Assembly (NCBI GenBank): GCA_012511395.1
Contig: JAAZGD010000037.1
Location: 1 to 8,713, forward strand
Direction: 5' to 3'
DNA from: Clostridiales bacterium
GTDB lineage: Bacteria; Bacillota; Clostridia; Peptostreptococcales; Anaerovoracaceae
Length of the DNA stretch: 8,713 nucleotides
The notes beneath the pieces are model-generated. The model made no database searches. It was not told the origin of the DNA and saw nothing but the letters and a program-made list of their open reading frames with translations. Below, in pieces: positions 1-7,142 of this stretch. Each line of letters starts with the position of its first letter. Within the stretch, counting starts at the first letter, position 1. The translations under genes were made by a program, and so were the position numbers.

Positions 1-3000
1 AGCAAATTTGCCTTCTTCTGCCTTTTTGTAGGAAATTTTAGAAGGCTTAAGCACATTGCCTAAAATCTCACCTACCACAGCATTTCTGTAGCTTTCTACT
101 GTATCATCCATTTCCAAAGATATATCCTCAGGCTCAGAGAATCCGTAATCATCTTCGAAGATCAGAGCAAGCTCCTGTGCCAACATAAAGTTTGGCATTA
201 CATATTCTTCTATGGCCTTTTCTACAAACTGCAATCTTCTTTCAGTGTTGGTAAATGTTCCTTCAGTGCTTGCAAAGCCTGTGGCAGGAAATGCCACGTC
301 TGCTTTTTCCATGGTTTTGGTCATGTGGGTATCAGATACTGCAAGAAACTCCAAACCTTTAAGGGGAGTTTTCGGATCTTCACCAAAGATCAACATGGCC
401 TTAACGCCCTCCAGTGATTCTTCACCTTCTGTTATGCCCATATCCACAAGTCCTTGAGAGTTGTTCTTTGGCCTTACCATGAGAATGCCGTCTCTTGGTG
501 AACCAAGATGACCTGATAAAGCTGCAATTTCACCTACAAGCTCTGCTCCTTTAACCGATAGGACATTTTGCTGATAGACTATCATGGCTTTTTTGCTCTC
601 CAAGTACATTTTTGCAATTTTTCCCATCTTGTCTGAAACCTTCACATCTTTTAAGGATTTTTCAAAGTCATTAAAGCCTTCGTCCTTGCTGGTTTTGCCT
701 TCATTCAAAATGGCTTTTGCTATTTCCTTTAAAGGCTCAAGATTGTTTTTCGTATAAACCACATCACTTGCAAAGGGGAACCCGTTTTCAAAGCCCTTTG
801 GATTTAAGAGCACCACCTTAACTCCCTTTTTCGCAGCCTCCCTTATCTTTAAGTAAATTACAGGAGTGTTTGTTGCCATGAATCCTGTTACTAAGATCAT
901 ATCTGTGGACTGAAGCTCATCTATGGTGTTTGGAGAGCTGTCCATGCCCACAATGTTCTTAAGCCCGTTTTCTCTTCTGTTAAAGGTCATTACCCTTGCA
1001 CCCATAGTTTCTGCCAGCTTTTTCATTACGTAAGCTTCTTCGTTTGTGTATCTGTCGGAAACTGCTACTGCAACAGAGTCTTTACCGTATTTAGCGCCTA
1101 TGGCCTGCAGCTTCTTTGCAGTTACCATTAATGCATCTTCATAGGAAACAGGCTTAAAGGATTTACCTTCCTTAATGAGGGGCGTCTCCAGCTTTCCGTC
1201 AAGGACCGCACAGTCAAATCCCCACTTTCCTTTAGCACATCCCAGACCTTTGTTAACAAGCCCTTCATGGTCAGGGTCTGCTTTAATTAGCATGCCGCCG
1301 TGGCTTTCAAGGGTAAATGTGCAGCCAACTGAACAGAAAGCACATGTTGTGGAAGCTTTGTCTGTTTCCACAGGCACTTCCTTAATAACTGTTTGCCTCT
1401 CCTGTAAAGCACCGCAAGGACATGCGCTTACGCATTGACCGCAAGAAATACAGCCTGATTCAAGAAGCGGTCTGTCCATGGTAGGCTTAACCACGGTGTC
1501 AAAGCCTCTTTCTACAAATCCTAAGGCTCCTACTCCCATAACCTCATCGCAGACTCTTACACAAAGTCCGCAGAGAATACATTTGTTTGGATCTCTTACT
1601 ATGAAGGGGTGATCGTCTTCAAAGACAATATCGTTTATCTCCCCTGCCATTCTGTCAGGCTCCACATTATAGTCTCTTGCAAAATCTATAAGTTTGCATT
1701 CAAAGTAATCTTTACATCCGCACTCAAGACAACGGGACCCTTCATAAACTGCTTCTTCCTCAGTGTAGCCCTTTACTATTTCAATGAAGTTGCCTTTTCT
1801 TTCCTTTGCTTCAAGATGAGTCATCTTAGGTCTGCATTCTTCCTCCCTGTCTTCAAAGGTTTTTTCTGTTATGTCGTCCCTTGTTACACAGTAGGGCTTT
1901 TCGTAAACATACTTCTCGCCCCATAAATAGCTGTCTATGGCATAAGCAGCTTTCTTTGCATCAGCAATAGCCTCCACTGCAATTGAGATCTTGTCATTGC
2001 CGCAGTCACCTCCTGCAAAGACTCCTTCCATGCTTGTCATGAATGTCTTTTCATCATAGGCGATGCCGCCTTTTCTGGTCTTTTCAAGATGGAACAAGGA
2101 TGCATCAACTGCCTGGCCTATGGCAAGGATTACAGTGTCCACATCCAGGTTTTCAGTCTTGCCTTCCACAGGAACAGGTGCTCTTCTTCCTGAGCTGTCA
2201 GGTTCTCCAAGCTTCATAACCTGAAGCACCATACCTGTAACGTTATCGTCCTTATCCGTTAAAATCTCCAAAGGATTTGTCAGGTTCTTAAAGATTACAC
2301 CTTCATCTTCTGCTTCCACGATTTCCACCATGTCTGCTGGCATTTCATCCTTCGTTCTTCTGTAGATGTTGTAGACTTTTTCAGCACCCAGCCTTACAGC
2401 TGTTCTTGCAGCATCCATAGCGGTGTTGCCGCCGCCTACAATAGCTACCTTTTTGCCTATTTTTACTTCTTCGTTTCTCACAACCTTCCGTAAGAAATCT
2501 ATTCCTCCCATAACGCCTTTGGCATTTTCTCCTTTACAGCTGACGCCTGTGCTTACCCAGGCTCCTATTCCTAAGAGGACTGCATCGTAATCTGATCTTA
2601 CTGTTTCAAAAGGAATGTCAACTCCTACTTTAGTGTTGTAGATAATATCCACACCCATCTTCTCAATAACACCGATTTCCCATTCCAGATCTTCCTTCGG
2701 AAGTCTGTATTCGGGGATGCCGTATCTAAGCATACCGCCGCCTCTTGGCATGGCTTCAAAGATGGTAACATGATGGCCTAATATTCTTAAGTAATATGCA
2801 GCTGAAAGTCCCATGGGGCCTGCCCCTATGACGGCTACTGATTTACCTGTATCTTCTGCCATCTCAGGAATAAAGTCCTCCTGAGAAACTCCTCCCGCTT
2901 CTGCCGCAAACCTTTTTAAGTACTGGATTGCAATAGGTTCATCTATCAGACCTCTTCTGCAGGCAGTCTCACAAGGATGAGGGCATACTCTTCCTAAAGC

Positions 3001-3423
3001 TCCGGGAAGCGGAATGGTGTCTCTTATTAATTCTGCCGCTTTCGCATATTCACCGTTTGCAATTAAGCCCACATAGCCTTGACAGTCACAGTTTGCAGGA
3101 CATGCCAACACGCAAGGCGGTCTGCAATCTCCCACGTGATTGGTTAAAAGGAGCTCAAGATTTGTCTTTCTTGATTCAATTATTCTTTCTGTTTTTGTCC
3201 TTACTACCATATTGGGAGCAATCTCTGTAGCGCAAGCTTTAACAAGCTTTGGATTTCCTTCTACCTCGCATACACAGAGGCCGCAGCCTCCGTAAATATC
3301 CATTCTTTCATCAAAGCACAAGGTAGGAATGAAAATGTCATTCTCTTTTGCAACGTCCAAAATTGTCTGGCCGCTAAAACCCGTTACTTCTTTTCCGTCA
3401 ATATTCAATCTGAATTTGTTCAT
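1..3423 (-). CDS. stnA: Large fused subunit of a bifurcating NAD(P)H:ferredoxin oxidoreductase, StnA-like (NuoG [2Fe-2S] + GltD/NfnB + ferredoxin + inactive FdhA-like domain); 3' end outside window
   Basis: Open without a stop for 1141 codons from ATG 3423 to the left edge, so the C-terminus is missing. The start is set by AGGAGGA seven bases upstream. Domains in order: NuoG-type [2Fe-2S] (C36, C47, C50, C64); GltD/NfnB N-terminal Fe-S region (C100, C104, C108, then C147, C151, C155 within GRVCPHPCETACRRG); FAD Rossmann motif GAGPMG (200-205); NAD(P)H motif VGGGNTAMDAAR (329-340) with YRR at 354-356, typical of NADPH-preferring relatives; second FAD motif GVFAGGDC (467-474); Cys-rich linker (C565, C568, C570, C576); two [4Fe-4S] motifs (C615/618/621/625 and C658/661/664/668); molybdopterin-oxidoreductase-like domain from about 690 with a [4Fe-4S] site (C694, C697, C701, C729) and EGTFTNTERRLQ near 1050. 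The formate dehydrogenase Sec/Cys-His pair is absent, as are [FeFe]-hydrogenase H-cluster motifs. By family knowledge, the GltD module handles NADP(H) and the Fe-S chain links it to the NuoF-like partner. Cytoplasmic: no signal peptide or membrane segment seen. The domain reading is firm; the name Stn is inference. Confidence 0.85.
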   Translation of the reverse strand, partial: MNKFRLNIDGKEVTGFSGQTILDVAKENDIFIPTLCFDERMDIYGGCGLCVCEVEGNPKLVKACATEIAPNMVVRTKTERIIESRKTNLELLLTNHVGDCRPPCVLACPANCDCQGYVGLIANGEYAKAAELIRDTIPLPGALGRVCPHPCETACRRGLIDEPIAIQYLKRFAAEAGGVSQEDFIPEMAEDTGKSVAVIGAGPMGLSAAYYLRILGHHVTIFEAMPRGGGMLRYGIPEYRLPKEDLEWEIGVIEKMGVDIIYNTKVGVDIPFETVRSDYDAVLLGIGAWVSTGVSCKGENAKGVMGGIDFLRKVVRNEEVKIGKKVAIVGGGNTAMDAARTAVRLGAEKVYNIYRRTKDEMPADMVEIVEAEDEGVIFKNLTNPLEILTDKDDNVTGMVLQVMKLGEPDSSGRRAPVPVEGKTENLDVDTVILAIGQAVDASLFHLEKTRKGGIAYDEKTFMTSMEGVFAGGDCGNDKISIAVEAIADAKKAAYAIDSYLWGEKYVYEKPYCVTRDDITEKTFEDREEECRPKMTHLEAKERKGNFIEIVKGYTEEEAVYEGSRCLECGCKDYFECKLIDFARDYNVEPDRMAGEINDIVFEDDHPFIVRDPNKCILCGLCVRVCDEVMGVGALGFVERGFDTVVKPTMDRPLLESGCISCGQCVSACPCGALQERQTVIKEVPVETDKASTTCAFCSVGCTFTLESHGGMLIKADPDHEGLVNKGLGCAKGKWGFDCAVLDGKLETPLIKEGKSFKPVSYEDALMVTAKKLQAIGAKYGKDSVAVAVSDRYTNEEAYVMKKLAETMGARVMTFNRRENGLKNIVGMDSSPNTIDELQSTDMILVTGFMATNTPVIYLKIREAAKKGVKVVLLNPKGFENGFPFASDVVYTKNNLEPLKEIAKAILNEGKTSKDEGFNDFEKSLKDVKVSDKMGKIAKMYLESKKAMIVYQQNVLSVKGAELVGEIAALSGHLGSPRDGILMVRPKNNSQGLVDMGITEGEESLEGVKAMLIFGEDPKTPLKGLEFLAVSDTHMTKTMEKADVAFPATGFASTEGTFTNTERRLQFVEKAIEEYVMPNFMLAQELALIFEDDYGFSEPEDISLEMDDTVESYRNAVVGEILGNVLKPSKISYKKAEEGKFA

Positions 3424-3430
3424 TTTCCAT

Positions 3431-3437
3431 TCCTCCT
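3431..3437 (-). promoter_or_regulatory. Ribosome binding site of the StnA-like gene
   Basis: AGGAGGA on the minus strand lies seven bases before ATG 3423. Another ATG at 3430 directly abuts this site and is out of frame, so 3423 is the start. The gap from the stop of the upstream gene (3440) is only 16 bases, which supports co-transcription. Confidence 0.85.
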
Positions 3438-3439
3438 TT

Positions 3440-5191
3440 CTACCTTCTCTTAACTGCATCGAATCTGCAGACCTCTTCGCACTTGCCGCACTTTGTACAA
3501 AGGGTCTGATCTATAACGTGAAGCTGTTTTCTCTCACCTGATATACAGTTGACAGGACAGTTTCTTGCACATACCGTACAGCCTGTACAATTATCTGTGA
3601 TGAAAAACTCAAAGAGAGCCTTACAGGATTTTGCAGTACACGTATGATTATATATATGGTCCTCATACTCATTTCTAAAATACTTAATGGTGGTTAAGAC
3701 AGGATTTGGAGCTGTCTGTCCCAGGCCGCACATAGAGCCGTCCTTTACCTTGGAAGCCAATTCTTCCAGCAGCTCTATATCTCCGTCTCTTCCTTTACCC
3801 TCAGTTATTCTTTCAAGAATTTCCAGCATTCTCTTTGTGCCAAGTCTGCAGTAGTTACATTTGCCGCAGGACTCTTTTCTTGTGAAGTCAAGGAAGTATC
3901 TTGCCATATCCACCATGCAGGTGTCTTCATCCATTACGATCATACCTCCTGAGCCTACGATGGCACCGATTCTTCCTATGTTCTCATAATCTACAGGAGT
4001 ATCTTTCAGCTCTGCAGGAATACAACCTCCTGAGGGGCCGCCCATCTGAACTGCCTTAAACTTCTTATCGTTTTTTATGCCGCCCCCTATATCAAAGATT
4101 ATCTCTTCAAGTGTCATTCCCATAGGCACTTCCACAAGACCGCCTTTTTTAATCTTTCCCGCAAGGGCAAATACTTTTGTTCCCTTTGATTTCTCAGTCC
4201 CCATGGAGCCGAAAGCTTCGCCTCCGTTAGCGATAATCCAGGGCACATTTGCCAAGGTCTCCACGTTATTAATGTTTGTGGGCAGCTGCCAGAAACCTTT
4301 TGATGCAGGAAAGGGAGGCTTTAATCTGGGCATTCCTCTTTCACCTTCAAGGGATGCTATTAAAGCAGTCTCTTCACCGCACACAAATGCACCGGCTCCT
4401 GCTTTTATCCTTAAGTCAAAGTCAAAACCTGAGCCTAAGATATTCTTTCCTAAATAGCCTTTCTCCCTTGCCTGTTCGATAGCTTTTTCAAGTCTGTGAA
4501 TTGCCAATGGATATTCTGCTCTACAATAAATAACGCCTTCGTTTGCTCCCATGGCAAAGCCTGATATCATCATACCTTCAATAAGGGAGTGAGGATCTCC
4601 TTCCAAAACTGAACGGTCCATAAATGCACCGGGGTCCCCTTCGTCAGCGTTACACACTGTATACCTTGTTTTAGCATTGTTTTGACGGGCTGCATTCCAC
4701 TTGAACCAGGTGGGAAATCCTGCTCCGCCTCTTCCTCTTAAGCCTGACACCTTCATCACTTCAATAACATCCTCAGGTGTCATTTCCTTAAATACTTTTT
4801 CTATGGCTTTATAGCCTCCTGCATTAATATATTCATCAATGTTTTCAGGGTCTATAACTCCGCAATTTCTTAAAACCACTCTCTTCTGCTTTTCGATTAC
4901 CTCTTCATCTGCTCTTGTAATGCAGTGAGAGGAATCCTTTCCCAGTTCGCAGGAGAAATGGCTTTCCATAATTTTCTCTACATCTTCAGGCTGAACCTTA
5001 ACGTATCTGGTCAGGTTGTTATCATCATCATATATATCTACAATAGGTTCAAGATAGCATGTGCCCACGCATCCTGTAGTTCCCACCTGTATGTTAAGAT
5101 CTTTTTCTTTAATGAGTCTTTCCAACTCAGATGCAGTTTTCTTTGCACCTGTTGCTATTCCGCAACTTCCCTGTCCTACTACAATCCGCAT
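3440..5191 (-). CDS. stnB: NuoF/HydB-like NADH-binding FMN iron-sulfur subunit (StnB-like)
   Basis: This 583-residue subunit oxidises or reduces NAD(H) at FMN and passes electrons through Fe-S clusters; in HydABC and Stn relatives it is the proposed bifurcation site. Domains: N-terminal thioredoxin-like [2Fe-2S] domain (C10, C41, C45, in CGIATGA and TGCVGTCYLEP); FMN/NADH core with GLRGRGGAGFPTWFKW (150-165), NADEGDPGAF (181-190) and GAGAFVCGEETALIASLEGE (265-284); [4Fe-4S] motif SCGKCNYCR (C442, C445, C448) plus C488; and a C-terminal 2x[4Fe-4S] ferredoxin domain (C535/538/541/545 and C565/568/571/575). C425, H512, C518 and C523 match in placement the zinc site I recall for HydB-type subunits. 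The N- and C-terminal additions separate it from complex I NuoF, which has only the core. It overlaps the upstream gene by 13 bases and is followed 16 bases later by the StnA-like gene. The NuoF/HydB family call is very secure. The StnB name depends on the partner subunit. Confidence 0.92.
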   Translation of the reverse strand: MRIVVGQGSCGIATGAKKTASELERLIKEKDLNIQVGTTGCVGTCYLEPIVDIYDDDNNLTRYVKVQPEDVEKIMESHFSCELGKDSSHCITRADEEVIEKQKRVVLRNCGVIDPENIDEYINAGGYKAIEKVFKEMTPEDVIEVMKVSGLRGRGGAGFPTWFKWNAARQNNAKTRYTVCNADEGDPGAFMDRSVLEGDPHSLIEGMMISGFAMGANEGVIYCRAEYPLAIHRLEKAIEQAREKGYLGKNILGSGFDFDLRIKAGAGAFVCGEETALIASLEGERGMPRLKPPFPASKGFWQLPTNINNVETLANVPWIIANGGEAFGSMGTEKSKGTKVFALAGKIKKGGLVEVPMGMTLEEIIFDIGGGIKNDKKFKAVQMGGPSGGCIPAELKDTPVDYENIGRIGAIVGSGGMIVMDEDTCMVDMARYFLDFTRKESCGKCNYCRLGTKRMLEILERITEGKGRDGDIELLEELASKVKDGSMCGLGQTAPNPVLTTIKYFRNEYEDHIYNHTCTAKSCKALFEFFITDNCTGCTVCARNCPVNCISGERKQLHVIDQTLCTKCGKCEEVCRFDAVKRR

Positions 5192-5682
5192 GCAGCTTCC
5201 ACCTCCTGTCCCCTTGATTTAATCTCGTTTAAGATTTTCTTTACGTTATCCTTAGTTAGGTTGCCGTAAGTCTCGTCACCGTCCTTTGATTTCACCATCA
5301 TGACAGGTGCCAGTGAACAGCATCCCAGACATGCCACATTGTTTAAGGTGAAAATCCCGTCTTCGGTGGTTTCCCCATCTCTAATACCCAAGTGCTCCAT
5401 AATCGCTTCCTCAATAAAATCGGCCCCATTAACATGACAGGCAGTTCCCTTACACATCATAATAAGGTATTTACCTATAGGACTCTGTCTAAATTGGGCA
5501 TAGAAGGTGGCTACTCCATAAATTTTTGCCGCTTTAATACCTGTTGCCAAAGAGATATGCTCAATGGCCTCCTTGGACAAATATCCGTAAATGTCCTGAG
5601 TCTGCTGCAGTATTGTTATTAGGCTCCCAGGTACCTTACCATATTTATCAAGTACAGGTTTAAGCTCTTTGAAGTCGCTCAT
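5179..5682 (-). CDS. stnC: NuoE/HydC-like [2Fe-2S] subunit (StnC-like)
   Basis: A 167-residue thioredoxin-fold [2Fe-2S] subunit, the usual length of the NuoE 24-kDa family. The N-terminal helical part (VPGSLITILQQTQDIYGYLS, 17-36) and GVATFYAQF (56-64) are family hallmarks. The cluster ligands are C77 and C82 (CKGTAC) and C118 and C122 (CLGCC, followed by SLAPVMMV). The extra C121 is typical of HydC-type members as I remember them, rather than of complex I NuoE. By family knowledge it docks on the NuoF-like subunit and its cluster takes part in electron transfer near the FMN. It is the first gene of the three-gene operon, with AGGAGG eight bases before ATG 5682. No convincing promoter of its own was seen: directly upstream is a hairpin following the aminotransferase gene. 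The family assignment is secure; the complex name is inferred from the fused third gene. Confidence 0.92.
   Translation of the reverse strand: MSDFKELKPVLDKYGKVPGSLITILQQTQDIYGYLSKEAIEHISLATGIKAAKIYGVATFYAQFRQSPIGKYLIMMCKGTACHVNGADFIEEAIMEHLGIRDGETTEDGIFTLNNVACLGCCSLAPVMMVKSKDGDETYGNLTKDNVKKILNEIKSRGQEVEAACGL
5201..5207 (-). promoter_or_regulatory. Ribosome binding site of the NuoF-like gene, inside the preceding gene
   Basis: AGGAGGT on the minus strand lies nine bases before ATG 5191, entirely within the last codons of the NuoE-like gene. Together with the 13-base overlap, this points to translational coupling of the two subunits. Confidence 0.75.
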
Positions 5683-5690
5683 TATGTCTT

Positions 5691-5696
5691 CCTCCT
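5691..5696 (-). promoter_or_regulatory. Ribosome binding site of the NuoE-like gene
   Basis: AGGAGG on the minus strand, eight bases before ATG 5682. It begins only 17 bases after the U tail of the upstream hairpin. Confidence 0.85.
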
Positions 5697-5712
5697 AATC
5701 CTTTCTTTTCAT

Positions 5713-5748
5713 AAAACTGTGAACAGCCTTGGAGCTGCTCACAGCTTT
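5713..5748 (-). terminator. Hairpin with short U tail after the aminotransferase gene: terminator or attenuator
   Basis: Read on the minus strand, CTGTGAGCAGC and GCTGTTCACAG form an 11-bp stem with one G-U pair and a six-base loop (TCCAAG). The flanking AAAG and TTTT can extend the pairing. The tail is TTTTAT, shorter than in strong intrinsic terminators, so partial read-through into the NuoE-like gene is plausible. The hairpin sits about 30 bases past the aminotransferase stop. Confidence 0.65.
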
Positions 5749-5778
5749 ATTAGTTCTTCAAGTTTTTGTTTTTTTCTT

Positions 5779-7131
5779 CTATTTATTCAGTTCGTCAAGA
5801 ACCTCTTCGTAAATTGCCAATCCGGCTAAAAGCTGTTCTTCTGTTACGCATAGGGGAGATAGGAATCTTATGACGTTGTTATATGTTCCTGCTGCTTCAA
5901 TGACTAATCCCTTCTGTACTGCCTTGTTCACAATCTGAGTTACTAGTTCAGGATATGGCTCTTTTGTTTCCTTATCCTTAACGAACTCAACTCCCATCAT
6001 AGCTCCTATTGCTCTCACATCGCCTATGAAGGAATACTTTTCCTTCCATTTGTTGAACCTGTCCATGCAGATTTCAGCAATTTTACGGGCTTTTGCAGGA
6101 TAATCCTCTGAAACCATTACATCAAGCACTGCAATACCGGAAGCGCAGGCTAAAGCGTTCCCGCCGTAGGTGCCGCCTATTACTCCCGCAGTTACTTTAT
6201 CCATCACTTCTTTGCTTGCCATTACGCAGGATATTGGAAGTCCTCCTGCCATGGATTTAGCTGTAGCAATAATATCCGGCTCCATGCCTTTTTCCTTGTA
6301 ATACTCGGAAACAAACATCTTTCCTGATCTTGACCATCCTGTCTGCACCTCGTCTGCAATCATCATTATACCGTTTTCGTCACAAAGCTCTCTCAGCTGT
6401 TTCACCCATTCAAAAGGTGCAGGTACAAATCCCCCTTCTCCCTGAACAGGCTCAAATACTATACAGGCCACATCCTTTGCAGGTGTACCTTCTATGAAAA
6501 GTGCTTTGATTTTATCAATATAGAACTTAACTCCCTCTTCTTCTGTCATGCCTTTTGGCCTTCTGTAAAGATTGGGGAACTCCGCTCTGAAGATTCCGTT
6601 TGGAAATGGTCCCATTCCAACAGCGTAAGCGCTTTTACCTGTCATGGTCATGGTAAGCATGGTTCTTCCGTGAAAAGCTCCTGTAAATACTATTACATTA
6701 GGCCTTCCCGTAACACTTTTTGCGATTTTTACCGCATTTTCAACGGCTTCTGCCCCTGAGTTAACGAACATGGTCTTCTTTTCTTTTCCTCTGACAGGAG
6801 CGATTTTATTGATTTTTTCTGCATACTCCAAATATCTTTCATGAGTCGTAATGTTCATCATGGCATGAAAGTATTTTTCAGATTGCTCTTTAACTGCCTC
6901 TATGAGCTTTGGATGTGAATATCCAATATTTAAAACACCTACACCTGCAACCCAATCTAAAAAGATGTTTCCGTCCACATCCTCAAACATGGCGCCTTCG
7001 CCCCTTTTAATCACCAGGGGGTATCCGCACTTAATGGCATCAGGCATACAGGCTTCTCTTCTTTTAATAGCCTCCTGTGCTTTCGGACCCGGTAAGGGCA
7101 TATTTACCTTAGGTAATGCGTCTCTTAACAT
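5779..7131 (-). CDS. gabT: Class-III PLP aminotransferase, 4-aminobutyrate aminotransferase-like
   Basis: This 450-residue fold-type I, class-III aminotransferase would move the terminal amino group of an omega-amino acid (GABA or a relative) to a 2-oxo acid, typically 2-oxoglutarate. Visible motifs: VNSGAEAVENAVK (123-135, cofactor phosphate region); GAFHGRT (151-157); EPVQGEGGF (227-235); DEVQTG (260-265) with D260 as the expected pyridine-nitrogen partner; ATAKSMAGGLP (289-299) with K292 as the Schiff-base lysine; and GGTYGGN (319-325). The length matches the GabT family. GWSRSGKMF (265-273) departs from the more common GFGRTGKMF, which might bear on specificity. The start has GGAGG six bases upstream and an extended -10 promoter about 65 bases upstream. 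The gene ends before a hairpin that separates it from the redox operon. Acetylornithine, 5-aminovalerate or other omega-aminotransferase activity cannot be excluded, so the class is certain and the substrate is not. Confidence 0.85.
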   Translation of the reverse strand: MLRDALPKVNMPLPGPKAQEAIKRREACMPDAIKCGYPLVIKRGEGAMFEDVDGNIFLDWVAGVGVLNIGYSHPKLIEAVKEQSEKYFHAMMNITTHERYLEYAEKINKIAPVRGKEKKTMFVNSGAEAVENAVKIAKSVTGRPNVIVFTGAFHGRTMLTMTMTGKSAYAVGMGPFPNGIFRAEFPNLYRRPKGMTEEEGVKFYIDKIKALFIEGTPAKDVACIVFEPVQGEGGFVPAPFEWVKQLRELCDENGIMMIADEVQTGWSRSGKMFVSEYYKEKGMEPDIIATAKSMAGGLPISCVMASKEVMDKVTAGVIGGTYGGNALACASGIAVLDVMVSEDYPAKARKIAEICMDRFNKWKEKYSFIGDVRAIGAMMGVEFVKDKETKEPYPELVTQIVNKAVQKGLVIEAAGTYNNVIRFLSPLCVTEEQLLAGLAIYEEVLDELNK

Positions 7132-7137
7132 TTTCTT

Positions 7138-7142
7138 CCTCC
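7138..7142 (-). promoter_or_regulatory. Ribosome binding site of the aminotransferase gene
   Basis: GGAGG on the minus strand lies six bases before ATG 7131. It supports this start over the out-of-frame ATG codons at 7144 and 7154. Confidence 0.8.

Noticed and set aside
212..1926. Plus-strand reading frames of 80-105 codons at 212-457, 1175-1438 and 1609-1926
   Set aside because: They lie opposite a continuous, motif-rich minus-strand gene, lack ribosome binding sites and have no recognisable domain.
1..3423. Calling the large subunit a formate dehydrogenase
   Set aside because: The Sec/Cys-His active-site pair and about 50 residues of the cofactor region are missing, and a GltD-type module is fused at the N-terminal side.
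4077..5622. Plus-strand reading frames opposite the NuoE- and NuoF-like genes
   Set aside because: They are antisense to conserved coding sequence, with compositions that simply mirror the minus-strand genes.
1..5682. Calling the operon respiratory complex I or an electron-bifurcating [FeFe] hydrogenase
   Set aside because: No membrane subunits or NuoB/C/D/I genes are present, and the H-cluster cysteine motifs of HydA are absent from the large subunit.
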